A stretch of 64,000 nt of DNA from an uncultured Bacteroidales bacterium. Lineage in GTDB: Bacteria > Bacteroidota > Bacteroidia > Bacteroidales > UBA932. Shown in pieces: positions 1 through 10,287 of this stretch. The translations under genes and the position numbers were made by a program. A model generated the notes under the pieces. It saw only the letters and a list, made by a program, of their open reading frames with translations, had not been told where the DNA came from and ran no database searches. The stretch spans positions 26,955-90,954 of the forward strand of contig ONCE01000005.1 of assembly GCA_900316245.1 (NCBI GenBank). The letters run 5' to 3'. The number at the start of each line of letters is the position of its first letter. The first letter of the stretch is position 1.

Positions 1-125
1 TCGCCAATCCAAGTGGTTCCAACCAGGGATTCAGCATTGTTGATATCTTTCCTGCAAGAGGAGGTAAGCGCGATGGCGCTCAGAGTGAGGGCAATGCCCA
101 GAACAATAGAAAGGATCTTTTTCAT
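1..125 (-). CDS. Lipoprotein, N-terminal part only (cut by window edge)
   Basis: The ATG is at 123-125 on the minus strand and the frame runs off the left edge, leaving about 41 codons. The start of the protein reads MKKILSIVLGIALTLSAIAL and is followed by TSSCRK: a lysine-rich n-region, a hydrophobic core and a lipobox-like cysteine near residue 25. This indicates export and lipidation by signal peptidase II. The remaining residues (DINNAESLVGTTWIG) resemble the start of a lipocalin-like or META-like small lipoprotein, since 'GTW' often opens such domains, but too little is present to decide. A -7 box lies 33 bases upstream. Confidence 0.75.
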   Translation of the reverse strand, partial: MKKILSIVLGIALTLSAIALTSSCRKDINNAESLVGTTWIG

Positions 126-157
126 AGTTTTATTTTGTTACGTATTTCCAATGGTTG

Positions 158-165
158 CAAAGATA
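158..165 (-). promoter_or_regulatory. Bacteroidetes -7 promoter box
   Basis: On the minus strand this reads TATCTTTG, matching the TAnnTTTG consensus of the Bacteroidetes primary sigma factor. It lies 33 bases before the ATG of the partial lipoprotein. No clear -33 TTTG is seen. Confidence 0.55.
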
Positions 166-177
166 CTGATAATTTTA

Positions 178-1272
178 TTAATAGGTCAGTTTGAATTCGT
201 CTAGATACAGAATAGAGCCGTCACCACCGGTGAAATAGTCTCCCAGCTCACTGGAGGAGCATACGATGGAGATGTATCTGGGGGTGCGCTCGCTGCGGTA
301 AGTGATGTCAATGTGGAAGGGCTCGTAGGCCTTCATGTCCTTGGTGAAGATGGCCTTCCCATAGCCAATGATGCCGGGATCCTTCTCTACGTCCAGCAGC
401 CGGTCGGGAGGGCAGATTTCGTAGGGGGCCACCCAGTCGGAGAGGATGACGGTCACGCTGGCCTCATCCAGCTGGCCTTTCTTTTCCATATAGGGTTCCT
501 TGACCCAGTCAATGGGCACAGGCTTGTAGCAATAGAAGCCTTCCAGGGCTTTGGGCCGATTGGTGAAGGGCACGCCCCAGAAAATGTGGGCGCTCTGTTT
601 GGTCAGGTCAATATCTCCGGTGTAACCCACGAAGACAGAACCGGCGGCCAGTTTTTTAATGGCGCCGAACAGGGCGCTGATGCCGCGGGTCTGGAGTTTG
701 AGTGCTTTCTTTCCCGCTCCGGAAACGGCCAGGAATTCAGTCTCGGGCATAACCGTGTCATATCCCAGCATCTTGGTAGAAGCGCCGGCCGATGCCCAGA
801 CGGCTTTTTCGGCCTCGGAGGCATCCTGGTCATAGAGGGCGTCGTACTTGACACCCAGCTTGTCCTTGACTACGCTCCAGTGGTCAAAACCCATATTGTA
901 CAGCTGGGGGCCGTCCTTGGGATCCTCTTTGTGCACTTTGGCTTCAATGATCCAGGTGTAGGTGTCGTACGTGGTGAGGGTAAGGGTGATAGGGGAGGAT
1001 AGATTGATCTTGGCCCCTGTCTGGAGCGTGGGTGCGCAAGTGGCCTCGCTGGTAAACTGGAACTTGGTGAGGGTGAGGGCACTCATATCCGTGTTTTCGG
1101 GAACGGTTATGGTAACGGTCCTTTGCGCACGGCTGATGGTGGAAGAGACTTGCTCCTGTACGTCAAAGGCCAGAATCTCCGCGGGCACTTCCTCGTGCAC
1201 CAGGTCATTGGCCATCTGGCGGCAGGCAAGGGTGGCTGCGGCAGCCGCTACAAAAAGGAATAACTTTCTCAT
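178..1272 (-). CDS. PCMD-domain lipoprotein (putative carbohydrate-associated surface protein)
   Basis: A 364-residue exported protein. The N-terminus MRKLFLFVAAAAATLAC is a lipoprotein signal with the cysteine at residue 17. Residues about 30-115 look like an Ig-like/DUF5018-type beta domain, with a TVTITVPENTD stretch and alternating hydrophobics. Residues about 125-364 match the PCMD ('putative carbohydrate metabolism') family: the closing segment with SSSELGDYFTGGDGSILYLD and the final EFKLTY is characteristic. Such proteins are frequent around polysaccharide-utilisation and surface-adhesin loci of Bacteroidales, but no enzymatic activity is established. It starts 6 bases after the barrel-protein gene and is probably cotranscribed with it. 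The partner polysaccharide, if any, cannot be told from sequence. Confidence 0.75.
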   Translation of the reverse strand: MRKLFLFVAAAAATLACRQMANDLVHEEVPAEILAFDVQEQVSSTISRAQRTVTITVPENTDMSALTLTKFQFTSEATCAPTLQTGAKINLSSPITLTLTTYDTYTWIIEAKVHKEDPKDGPQLYNMGFDHWSVVKDKLGVKYDALYDQDASEAEKAVWASAGASTKMLGYDTVMPETEFLAVSGAGKKALKLQTRGISALFGAIKKLAAGSVFVGYTGDIDLTKQSAHIFWGVPFTNRPKALEGFYCYKPVPIDWVKEPYMEKKGQLDEASVTVILSDWVAPYEICPPDRLLDVEKDPGIIGYGKAIFTKDMKAYEPFHIDITYRSERTPRYISIVCSSSELGDYFTGGDGSILYLDEFKLTY

Positions 1273-1278
1273 AACGGC

Positions 1279-2022
1279 TTAGAAATGAAAGATGATACCC
1301 AGGTTCAAGCCCAGCAGGCTGGGTTTGTAGTTGAAGAAGGCGTGGGAGAGACTGCTGTCGTGGGCCTGTCCCTGCGTCTGGAGATTCCACTCGTAGCCGC
1401 CTTCCAGAAGAGGAAGGGAAAGTTCCACGGACATAAAATCCGTCACAAAGACGGAGATGCCCGGATAGAGGCCCAGGCTCACGGAATAGAGGTCTGAATA
1501 CGTACCCTCTTTGCCGCGCTCCGTATTGGCATAGTCTTTTCCGTAGCCGAAACCACCGGAGAGGCGGGTCTCGCCAAACAGGGCCACCACCTTGCTGTTG
1601 AACAGGGGAATATAGGCACGGTAGGCGATGGCGCCGGTAAAGAGGCTGTTCACCACGTGTTTGTTGGAGAACTCCAGGGTGGACAGCACCTTGAGGTTGT
1701 TGACGTCGGCCGATACATTGCTATAACCCAGACGGACTCCCAGAGCCATGTTTTTCTGGAAGAACCAGTAGCCGTTGAGAGAGACATCCCAGATGGCGGC
1801 GTTGCCGTTCAGGTTGGTAACCAGACCAGCCAGAGACGCTCCCGTAGTGAGGTTCTCGCCATTGGCATTGAAGCGGTTATAGCCGCCGGCAGCCCCGATG
1901 GCTACAGTCCCCTTGGGGATGTAAACGGATTTGGGATTGCCCAGTCCGCGGTCTATTCTCTTTGCCATCAGCTCGCCGGTGCTCAGGACCACCAACAGGG
2001 CCAGGAATAATACTTTTTTCAT
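1279..2022 (-). CDS. Outer membrane beta-barrel protein
   Basis: A 247-residue protein with a cleavable signal peptide (MKKVLFLALLVVLSTGELMA). The remainder alternates polar and hydrophobic residues with many Gly/Tyr/Asn turns, for example NMALGVRLGYSNVSADVN and LYSVSLGLYPGISVFVTD, and it ends in aromatic Phe (GIIFHF), as expected for an OmpA/OmpW-like barrel inserted by BAM. No transport substrate can be assigned. It is the first gene of a two-gene minus-strand unit with the PCMD lipoprotein. Its promoter overlaps, back to back, that of the peptidase/ATP-grasp fusion. The call as an outer-membrane barrel rests on pattern rather than on a recognised family. Confidence 0.7.
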   Translation of the reverse strand: MKKVLFLALLVVLSTGELMAKRIDRGLGNPKSVYIPKGTVAIGAAGGYNRFNANGENLTTGASLAGLVTNLNGNAAIWDVSLNGYWFFQKNMALGVRLGYSNVSADVNNLKVLSTLEFSNKHVVNSLFTGAIAYRAYIPLFNSKVVALFGETRLSGGFGYGKDYANTERGKEGTYSDLYSVSLGLYPGISVFVTDFMSVELSLPLLEGGYEWNLQTQGQAHDSSLSHAFFNYKPSLLGLNLGIIFHF

Positions 2023-2045
2023 AATCGTATGGGGGTTACACGGTC

Positions 2046-2053
2046 CAAAGATA
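2046..2053 (-). promoter_or_regulatory. -7 promoter box for the barrel/PCMD operon
   Basis: Reads TATCTTTG on the minus strand, 23 bases before the ATG at 2022. It sits only 11 bases from the opposite-facing box at 2065-2072, so the two promoters cannot easily be occupied at once. Confidence 0.55.
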
Positions 2054-2064
2054 CGCTTTTTTTG

Positions 2065-2072
2065 TATATTTG
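2065..2072 (+). promoter_or_regulatory. -7 promoter box, close to start codon
   Basis: Reads TATATTTG and ends 5 bases before the ATG at 2078. With the usual -7 geometry the transcript would begin at or next to the ATG, giving a leaderless or nearly leaderless mRNA. Confidence 0.5.
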
Positions 2073-2077
2073 TAACA

Positions 2078-4000
2078 ATGACGCTTTACTTAACCGGCAG
2101 TCCCACCAGGTTTGGGGAGTCCAGTTTTACCCCAGACAACGGCTTTCTGGCCGATGTCAGGGCCTCGTTGGCAGAGGTGACGGGACCCGGCAGAAACCCC
2201 CGTGTGCTGCTGGTGAGTGCCGCCCCGGACGACAAAGGCTTCACGGACTCGGTCAAGAAGGGAATGAGCTATTGCATCCACCGTTCCGGCATCCGGACGG
2301 CCTCCGTCACAATGCTGGAGAGGAGCAATGCCGGGAAGGCCGGAGAGCTGGTAAAGCAGGCCGATTGGATCATCCTCTGCGGAGGCCACGTGCCCACGCA
2401 GAACCGGTTCATCCACGAGATAGGCCTGAGGGAACTGCTGAAGGGCTATGAAGGAGTAGTGATGGGTTGCAGCGCCGGCAGCATGAACTGCGCGGAGGAT
2501 GTCTACTCCCATCCGGAATTGCCGGGAGAAGCCCGGGACCCGGGCTATAAGCGCTGGCTCAAGGGACTGGGGCTCACGGACATCAACCTGGTTCCGCATT
2601 TTGAGCAGGTGCGGTACGCGCAGGTGGACGGCCTGCGGCTCTTTGAAGACATTGCTTTCCCCGACAGCTGGGGCCACAGGTTCTACACCTTCCGCGACGG
2701 CGGATACATAAAGGTCAAGGACGGAAGGGCCATCCTGTACGGAGAAGCGTTTGAGATAACCCGAGGTGCCATGCACCGCATATCGGAAGAAAACAAAACC
2801 TGTTGCTTTATGAACGTAGTATTCATCTCTCCCCATTTCCCGCAGACCTACTGGCACTTCTGCGCCGGTCTGAGGGCCAACGGTGTCAACGTGCTGGGCA
2901 TAGCCGACACCAACTACGAGAACCTCCCCTGGGAGCTGCAGCAATGCCTCTCGGACTACTACAAGGTGCACAGCCTGGAAAACTACGACGAGGTGTACCG
3001 CGCCGTGGCCTTCTATGCACACCGATATGGAAAGATAGACTGGATAGAATCCAACAACGAGTACTGGCTGGAGCAGGACGCCCGCCTGAGGACGGACTTC
3101 AACGTCACCACCGGTATCAAGACGGACCGGATAGCCTCCATCCGCAACAAGTCCGAGATGAAGAAATACTACGCCGCCGGCGGCATCCCCACGGCCCGCC
3201 AGATCAAGGGCTCCGAAGGCCTTGCCAAGGTCCAGGCCTTTATCAAGAAGGTGGGCTATCCCGTCATTGCCAAGCCGGACAATGGAATGGGGGCCTCCGG
3301 TACCTTCAAGCTCAATAATGACCAGGAGCTCAAAGCCTGGTTCAAGGAGCACGAAAACAACTTTGGCTACTTTGTTTTTGAAGAATTCATCACCGGCCTT
3401 CTGGTTAGTTACGACGCCATTTTCAATTCCAAGGGAGAGCCCATTTTCGAGAACAACACCGTGTTCCCTATGCCCATCATGGACGTGGTGCACGACAACC
3501 TGGAAATCTGCTACTGGACCAACAAGACGGTTCCTGCCAAACTCTCCGCCATTGGCCGCCGTACGGTAAAGGCCTTTGGCGTCACGGGCCGCTTCGTGCA
3601 TCTGGAGTTCTTCCAGCTGGAGAGCGACCGCCCCGGCCTGGGCAAGAAGGGAGACTACGTGGGCCTGGAAGTGAATATGCGCCCGCCGGGAGGCTACACC
3701 CCCGATATGATGAACTTCGCCCACAGCACCGACGTTTACCAGCTATGGGCCGATATGGTTACGTTTGACGAGGCTCGCAAGCCGCAGGGAGAGCAGTACT
3801 TCTGCGCCTACGCCGGCCGCCGCGACGGTGTGGCCCACAAACATAGCCACGAAGAAATCATGAACCGCTACGGTGCCAACATAAGGATGGCCGAAAGGGT
3901 TCCCGACGCCCTGTCCGACGATCTCTGCAACTTCGCCTACATAGCCCGCTTCAAGGAAAAGAAAGACATAGACGCCTTCTTCAAATACGTAACGGAATAA
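2078..4000 (+). CDS. Peptidase S51-like domain fused to ATP-grasp ligase domain
   Basis: A 640-residue protein. The start at 2078 is chosen because it follows a -7 box and opens the conserved MTLYLTGSPTRFGE segment; the frame is open further upstream but overlaps another gene's promoter. Residues about 1-235 are peptidase E/cyanophycinase-like (family S51, class I amidotransferase fold), with the nucleophile motif GCSAGSM. Residues about 245-640 form an ATP-grasp enzyme of the biotin-carboxylase/CPSase-like type, with the glycine loop KPDNGMGASG and the metal-binding LEVNMRPPGG. The ATP-grasp half opens with its own methionine (base 2810, MNVVFISPHF), so two ancestral genes seem joined in frame. 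The hydrolase may cleave, and the ligase may form, a peptide or amide bond, but the substrates are unknown. A single polypeptide is the simplest reading; internal initiation at 2810 is possible. Confidence 0.8.
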   Translation: MTLYLTGSPTRFGESSFTPDNGFLADVRASLAEVTGPGRNPRVLLVSAAPDDKGFTDSVKKGMSYCIHRSGIRTASVTMLERSNAGKAGELVKQADWIILCGGHVPTQNRFIHEIGLRELLKGYEGVVMGCSAGSMNCAEDVYSHPELPGEARDPGYKRWLKGLGLTDINLVPHFEQVRYAQVDGLRLFEDIAFPDSWGHRFYTFRDGGYIKVKDGRAILYGEAFEITRGAMHRISEENKTCCFMNVVFISPHFPQTYWHFCAGLRANGVNVLGIADTNYENLPWELQQCLSDYYKVHSLENYDEVYRAVAFYAHRYGKIDWIESNNEYWLEQDARLRTDFNVTTGIKTDRIASIRNKSEMKKYYAAGGIPTARQIKGSEGLAKVQAFIKKVGYPVIAKPDNGMGASGTFKLNNDQELKAWFKEHENNFGYFVFEEFITGLLVSYDAIFNSKGEPIFENNTVFPMPIMDVVHDNLEICYWTNKTVPAKLSAIGRRTVKAFGVTGRFVHLEFFQLESDRPGLGKKGDYVGLEVNMRPPGGYTPDMMNFAHSTDVYQLWADMVTFDEARKPQGEQYFCAYAGRRDGVAHKHSHEEIMNRYGANIRMAERVPDALSDDLCNFAYIARFKEKKDIDAFFKYVTE

Positions 4001-4029
4001 TCTCAACGATCAATATTAACACAAGAATT

Positions 4030-6075
<2,046 letters not shown>

Positions 6076-6076
<1 letters not shown>

Positions 6077-6321
6077 TGGACGAAATTCAACTTCATATCC
6101 TGAGTCCCGAGGGGACGCTGGTCAAAAAGGCCGTGTCGCTGGTGACGCTGCCGGGCGTGGTGAGTCCTTTCACCGTGCTCAAGGACCACGCCGCCCTGGT
6201 CACCGCCCTGGTGGAAGGAGACATCCGTTATGTGGCAAATGACAAGGAGGAACTTCTCCACATCCAGGAAGGTTTTGTGGAAGTGAAAGATAACCAGGTA
6301 AAAGTCTGCGTGGAGGTATGA
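6076..6321 (+). CDS. atpC: F1Fo ATP synthase subunit epsilon
   Basis: An 81-residue epsilon subunit containing only the N-terminal beta-sandwich (ILSPEGTLVKKAVSLVTLPG, ending VKVCVEV). The C-terminal helical hairpin that acts as an inhibitory arm in longer homologues is absent, as is usual for short Bacteroidetes epsilon proteins. It forms part of the central stalk and couples gamma rotation to the c-ring. The gene overlaps atpD by one base and atpB by four (ATGA), so translation is probably coupled on both sides. Confidence 0.93.
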
Positions 6322-7358
6322 TCCTCATTTTCCTCATATCGTTATTGTTGTTACAAGGAGATACACTCGGCCTTGCAGGCCTCGGTATGACAAACGAAGC
6401 CGCTGTCATACCGAGCGAAGCGAGCGTATCTCATGAAGAGGAACTTGATATAGCAGAGATTATCTTCGAGCACATTGGTGACGAGTATGAGTGGCACATC
6501 ACAGAGTGGAAGGGCAAGGCCATTGCCATTCCGCTACCTTGTATTGTGATAGAGGACGGTGTGCATATCTTTACGGCGCATCACGCGGTGGATTATGGAT
6601 ATACATTCAATGAGAACGGGAAACTGGTGAATGCCCAGACTGGCAAGCGGCCCATAGACTTGTCCATTACCAAGAACGTCCTGGCCCTCATGTTTAGCAC
6701 TTTGCTCCTTCTGGTCATAGTGCTGTGGACGGCCCGCTGGTACAAGAAACATGATGCCTTGCAGCAGGCCCCCACTGGTCTTGCGGCCGCTATGGAGCCC
6801 CTCATCATGATGGTGCATGACATGGCACGAGAGAATATCGGCCCGGATTACCGGAAGTTCTCTCCCTACCTTTGCATGGCCTTCCTGTGGATCCTGTTCA
6901 ACAACTTCCTGGGTATCCTGCCCTTCTTCCCGGGAGGCGCCAACCTCACGGGTAACATTGCCATTACGTTGGTACTGGCCCTGTTCACCTTCTTTACGGT
7001 GAACCTGAACGGTACCAAACATTATTATAAAGAGATTTTTGCCCCGGATGTTCCGGGCTTCCTTAAACCCATAATGCCGGTGATCGAGGTCTTCAGTACC
7101 ATTATGAAACCGGTCTCCCTCACCATCCGTCTATTCGCCAATATGCTGGCGGGCCATATTATGATCCTGTCTATGGTGTGCATCATCTTCATCGTGGCCA
7201 AGTACGGCCCGCTCCTGACAGGCAGCATGACGCTCATATCCGTTCTCTTCGGCGTGTTCCTGGATGCGCTGGAGTGCCTGGTTGCCTTTATCCAGGCCTA
7301 TGTATTTACCATGCTCAGCTCCATTTATATCGGACTGGCACGGGCTCATGAAGAATAA
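6318..7358 (+). CDS. atpB: F1Fo ATP synthase subunit a
   Basis: The membrane stator subunit forming the ion half-channels, 346 residues. An N-terminal hydrophobic segment (ILIFLISLLLLQ), probably a signal or membrane segment, precedes a soluble extension of about 100 residues typical of Bacteroidetes AtpB. Then come the transmembrane helices. The essential stator arginine is in SLTIRLFANMLAGH, and the last helix contains ECLVAFIQAYVFTMLSSIY. Residues 14-38 are encoded by a palindromic insertion (6357-6432) directly after the first hydrophobic segment, giving GDTLGLAGLGMTNEAAVIP and onward, which is not expected from the family. No atpI-like gene is seen between atpC and atpB. Confidence 0.95.
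   Translation: MILIFLISLLLLQGDTLGLAGLGMTNEAAVIPSEASVSHEEELDIAEIIFEHIGDEYEWHITEWKGKAIAIPLPCIVIEDGVHIFTAHHAVDYGYTFNENGKLVNAQTGKRPIDLSITKNVLALMFSTLLLLVIVLWTARWYKKHDALQQAPTGLAAAMEPLIMMVHDMARENIGPDYRKFSPYLCMAFLWILFNNFLGILPFFPGGANLTGNIAITLVLALFTFFTVNLNGTKHYYKEIFAPDVPGFLKPIMPVIEVFSTIMKPVSLTIRLFANMLAGHIMILSMVCIIFIVAKYGPLLTGSMTLISVLFGVFLDALECLVAFIQAYVFTMLSSIYIGLARAHEE
6357..6432 (+). repeat. In-frame paired palindromic element (CTCGGTATGACA subtype)
   Basis: Perfect 12 bp arms CTCGGTATGACA (6381-6392) and TGTCATACCGAG (6404-6415) flank an 11-base loop. Outer ends GAGATAC (6358-6364) and GTATCTC (6426-6432) also pair. The right half contains the compact GAGCGAAGCGAG hairpin. The element is read in the atpB frame without a stop. 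A shortened copy with the same right half lies in atpG at 10907-10958. Confidence 0.85.
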
Positions 7359-7377
7359 CTTTTAAACTATTGATATT

Positions 7378-7638
7378 ATGATTCTTTCCGCTATCATTCT
7401 TCAAGCTGCCGCAGGTGCAATGCTCGGCAAGGCCGGTGCTGCACTGGGCGCTGCTATCGCTGCCATTGCTGCCGCCATCGGTATCGGCAAAATTGGCAAA
7501 TCCACTATGGAAGCCATTGCCCGTCAGCCGGAAAGCGCCGGTAACCTGCGTACATCCATGATCATTGCCGCCGGTATGGTGGAGGGCGCCGCCCTGTTCG
7601 CCATCATCGTGGCCCTGCTTGCCATCCTCATTAAGTAA
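7378..7638 (+). CDS. atpE: F1Fo ATP synthase subunit c
   Basis: An 86-residue proteolipid forming the rotor ring. There are two transmembrane helices: a Gly/Ala-rich first helix (AALGAAIAAIAAAIGIGKIG), the polar loop ARQPESAGNLR, and a second helix with the ion-binding glutamate Glu69 in MVEGAALFAI. The glutamate is followed by Gly-Ala rather than the Ser/Thr of Na+-coupled rings, which favours proton coupling (inference from known Na+ signatures). It sits 19 bases after atpB and 2 bases before atpF. The protein is slightly longer at the N-terminus than many homologues, owing to an ILSAIILQAAAG leader. Confidence 0.96.
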   Translation: MILSAIILQAAAGAMLGKAGAALGAAIAAIAAAIGIGKIGKSTMEAIARQPESAGNLRTSMIIAAGMVEGAALFAIIVALLAILIK

Positions 7639-7640
7639 GT

Positions 7641-8147
7641 ATGAACCTGATTACGCCCGATTTCGGCCTCCTTTTCTGGATGGTCGTTATCTTCGGCCTT
7701 GTGTTCTTCCTCCTCGCGAAGTTCGGATTCCCGATCATCACGGACATGGTGGATCAGCGCAGTGCCAAGATACAGCAGTCCCTGAAGGATGCCGACGAAA
7801 TTGAGGCGCGTATGGCGAAGTGGAAGGTCGAGCAGGCCCAGATGCTGGAGCAGACCCGCCGGGAACAGAGTGCCATCCTCAAGGAGGCAACGGAAACCAA
7901 GGCTAAGATTGTGGCCGATGCCAAGCAGCAGGCCAAGGAAGAGGCCGACAAACTGCTGGCCGAAGCCAAGCTCCAGATAGCGGCCGAAAAGGAGAGCGCC
8001 CTTCGCGACGTGCGCAAGGAAATTGCCCTCCTGAGCGTAGAAGTGGCCCAGAAAGTGCTCCGCCGCGAGCTCTCCGACGAAGGCAGCCAACGCGCCTTCC
8101 TGGATAAGCTGGTGGACGAAGCCGGTCAGGCAGATATCCGCTCATGA
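7641..8147 (+). CDS. atpF: F1Fo ATP synthase subunit b
   Basis: A peripheral stalk subunit, 168 residues. A single N-terminal membrane helix (LLFWMVVIFGLVFFLLAKFG) is followed by a long charged, Ala/Lys/Glu-rich helix (about residues 35-140) that would form the right-handed coiled-coil stator arm contacting delta and alpha. The length is normal for the family. The start follows atpE by two bases and the end overlaps atpH by four bases (ATGA). Confidence 0.95.
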   Translation: MNLITPDFGLLFWMVVIFGLVFFLLAKFGFPIITDMVDQRSAKIQQSLKDADEIEARMAKWKVEQAQMLEQTRREQSAILKEATETKAKIVADAKQQAKEEADKLLAEAKLQIAAEKESALRDVRKEIALLSVEVAQKVLRRELSDEGSQRAFLDKLVDEAGQADIRS

Positions 8148-8704
8148 ACCGCAGCATCGTCATAACGCGCTACGCCACCGCGCTGGTGAAGTATTGCCGG
8201 GTGACCGGACACGGAGAGATTGTCTGCTCCGAAGCCGAGACCCTGGAGCGGGCCCTGTTCCAGGTGCCCGAGCTCCGGCGTATGGTTACGGCGGCCGACG
8301 ACGTGGTGAGCCCCTTTGACAAGAAGAAGCTCCTGCAGACCGCCCTGGGAAACAAGATGTCGCAGGAACTGAGCCGGTTCCTCACGCTGCTCAATGAAAA
8401 TAGCCGTATGAGCCTGGTGGAGGACATCCTTCGGAGCTTCATTACCCTGTACAGGCGCAGCATCGGCATCCGCAAGGCCCATCTCACCACCGTAAGCGAA
8501 CCTTCCGAGCGCCTGCTTCAGCGCCTGAAGGACCTGGTCCGCCAAAAGACCGGGGACGATGTGATCTTTGAAGTAGAAGTGGATCCCAACCTCATCGGAG
8601 GCTTTGTGCTGGACCTGGACGAGTTCCTGATGGACGCCAGCGTCAAGCACCAGTTGGACCAGATCCGCGAACAGTTTATTGAAAGAAACAGAAGAATAAT
8701 CTAA
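8144..8704 (+). CDS. atpH: F1Fo ATP synthase subunit delta
   Basis: A 186-residue OSCP/delta subunit that caps F1 and joins it to the b stalk. The N-terminal helical domain ([20 protein letters not shown]) and the C-terminal beta-alpha domain with [20 protein letters not shown] (the delta signature of binding to b) are both present. The gene overlaps atpF by four bases and atpA by one (TAATG), in keeping with a single tightly coupled operon. Length and order of conserved segments are normal. Confidence 0.95.
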   Translation: MNRSIVITRYATALVKYCRVTGHGEIVCSEAETLERALFQVPELRRMVTAADDVVSPFDKKKLLQTALGNKMSQELSRFLTLLNENSRMSLVEDILRSFITLYRRSIGIRKAHLTTVSEPSERLLQRLKDLVRQKTGDDVIFEVEVDPNLIGGFVLDLDEFLMDASVKHQLDQIREQFIERNRRII

Positions 8705-10287
8705 TGGCAACAAGTCTGAAACCATCGGAAGTGAGCGATATCCTGCTAGGGCAGCTCCAAGACATGAAAAACGACCTCCAGTTCGAGGAGATCGGCAAAG
8801 CCTTGCAGGTGAGTGACGGCGTCGTGCGCATCTACGGCCTGGACCATGCCGAAGCCGGCGAACTGCTGGACTGCGGCAACGGCGTGATGGCCGTGGTGAT
8901 GAACCTGGAGACCGACAACGTGGGCGCCGTGCTGATGGGCCCCACGGATCAAGTGAAGGAGGGTATGGTGGTGCGCCGTACGGGCCGCATCGCTTCCATT
9001 GGCGTGTGCGACAAACTGCTGGGCCGCGTAGTGGACCCGCTGGGTGCCCCGCTGGACGGCCTGGGCCCGGTAGACGGCGACAAGATTGACATGCCGCTGG
9101 AGCGCAAGGCTCCGGGCGTCATCTACCGCCAGCCGGTGAGCGAGCCCCTTCAGACGGGCCTCAAGGCCATTGACGCGATGATTCCCATCGGCCGCGGTCA
9201 GCGTGAGCTCATCATCGGAGACCGTCAGACGGGTAAGACCGCCATTGCCATTGATACCATCCTTAACCAGCGCCAGGCCTACGAGGCCGGAGACCCGGTG
9301 TACTGCATCTATGTGGCCATCGGCCAGAAGGGCTCTACCGTGGCTTCCATTGTGAAGACCCTGCGGGAGCGTGGCGCCATGGACTATACCGTGGTGGTGG
9401 CTGCTACAGCATCCGACCCCGCCGCGCTTCAGTACTATGCTCCTTTTGCCGGAGCCGCCATCGGCGAGTACTTCCGCGACACGGGCCGCCACGCCCTGGT
9501 GGTGTACGACGACCTCTCCAAGCAGGCTGTGGCCTACCGTGAGGTATCCCTCATCCTCAAGCGCCCTTCGGGCCGCGAGGCATACCCCGGCGATATCTTC
9601 TACCTGCACAGCCGTCTGCTGGAGCGTGCGGCCCGCATCATCGACCAGCAGGAAGTGGCCCAGCAGATGAACGACCTCCCGGCCGCCCTCAAAGACAAGG
9701 TCAAGGGCGGCGGCTCCCTCACCGCCCTGCCCATCATCGAGACGCAGGCCGGTGACGTATCGGCCTATATCCCCACCAACGTGATTTCCATCACGGACGG
9801 CCAGATTTACCTGGAACAGGGCCTCTTCAACCAGGGTGTCCGTCCCGCCATCAATGTGGGTATTTCCGTGTCCCGTGTGGGTGGCAGCGCCCAGGTCAAG
9901 TCCATGAAGAAAGTGGCCGGTACCCTCAAGATCGACCAGGCCCAGTGGACGGAGCTGGAGGCTTTCTCCAAGTTCTCGTCAGACGTGGACAAGGTTACCG
10001 AACTGGCCCTGGATAAAGGCCGAAAGAACAACCAGCTGCTCATCCAGCCCCAGTACAGCCCTATGCCCGTGGGAGAACAGGTGGCTATCCTCTTCTGCGG
10101 AACGCGCGGCCTTATGCGGGATATCGCCATCGATGCCGTGCACGCCTTCCAGGATGCTTTCCTGGGCCGCCTCCGCGCCACGCACCAGGCCGATGTCCTG
10201 GACCCGCTGGGAGCCGGCAAGCTCACTCCTGAGATTGAAAAGATTCTGACAGATACCGCAGCCTCCGTTATCCTTACCCTCAAGTAA
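8704..10287 (+). CDS. atpA: F1Fo ATP synthase subunit alpha
   Basis: The non-catalytic nucleotide-binding subunit of F1, 527 residues, full length. The N-terminal beta barrel begins near [20 protein letters not shown]. Walker A is GDRQTGKT (Lys178), and the family signature is [17 protein letters not shown]. The C-terminal helical domain ends [14 protein letters not shown]. The stop codon overlaps the atpG start by one base. Nothing in the sequence departs from the family, in contrast to atpB and atpG, which carry palindromic insertions. Confidence 0.98.
   Translation: MATSLKPSEVSDILLGQLQDMKNDLQFEEIGKALQVSDGVVRIYGLDHAEAGELLDCGNGVMAVVMNLETDNVGAVLMGPTDQVKEGMVVRRTGRIASIGVCDKLLGRVVDPLGAPLDGLGPVDGDKIDMPLERKAPGVIYRQPVSEPLQTGLKAIDAMIPIGRGQRELIIGDRQTGKTAIAIDTILNQRQAYEAGDPVYCIYVAIGQKGSTVASIVKTLRERGAMDYTVVVAATASDPAALQYYAPFAGAAIGEYFRDTGRHALVVYDDLSKQAVAYREVSLILKRPSGREAYPGDIFYLHSRLLERAARIIDQQEVAQQMNDLPAALKDKVKGGGSLTALPIIETQAGDVSAYIPTNVISITDGQIYLEQGLFNQGVRPAINVGISVSRVGGSAQVKSMKKVAGTLKIDQAQWTELEAFSKFSSDVDKVTELALDKGRKNNQLLIQPQYSPMPVGEQVAILFCGTRGLMRDIAIDAVHAFQDAFLGRLRATHQADVLDPLGAGKLTPEIEKILTDTAASVILTLK

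Noticed and set aside
2090-3724. 544-codon open frame on the minus strand
   Set aside because: Antisense to the peptidase S51/ATP-grasp fusion, whose motifs are unmistakable.
2810-4000. Separate ATP-grasp gene starting at 2810
   Set aside because: The upstream domain is in the same frame with no stop, and no promoter or ribosome site precedes 2810. Kept as a possible internal start only.
7378-7638. Sodium-type c-ring
   Set aside because: Considered because Rnf complexes can pump Na+, but Glu69 is followed by Gly-Ala instead of the Ser/Thr ligands of Na+-binding c subunits.
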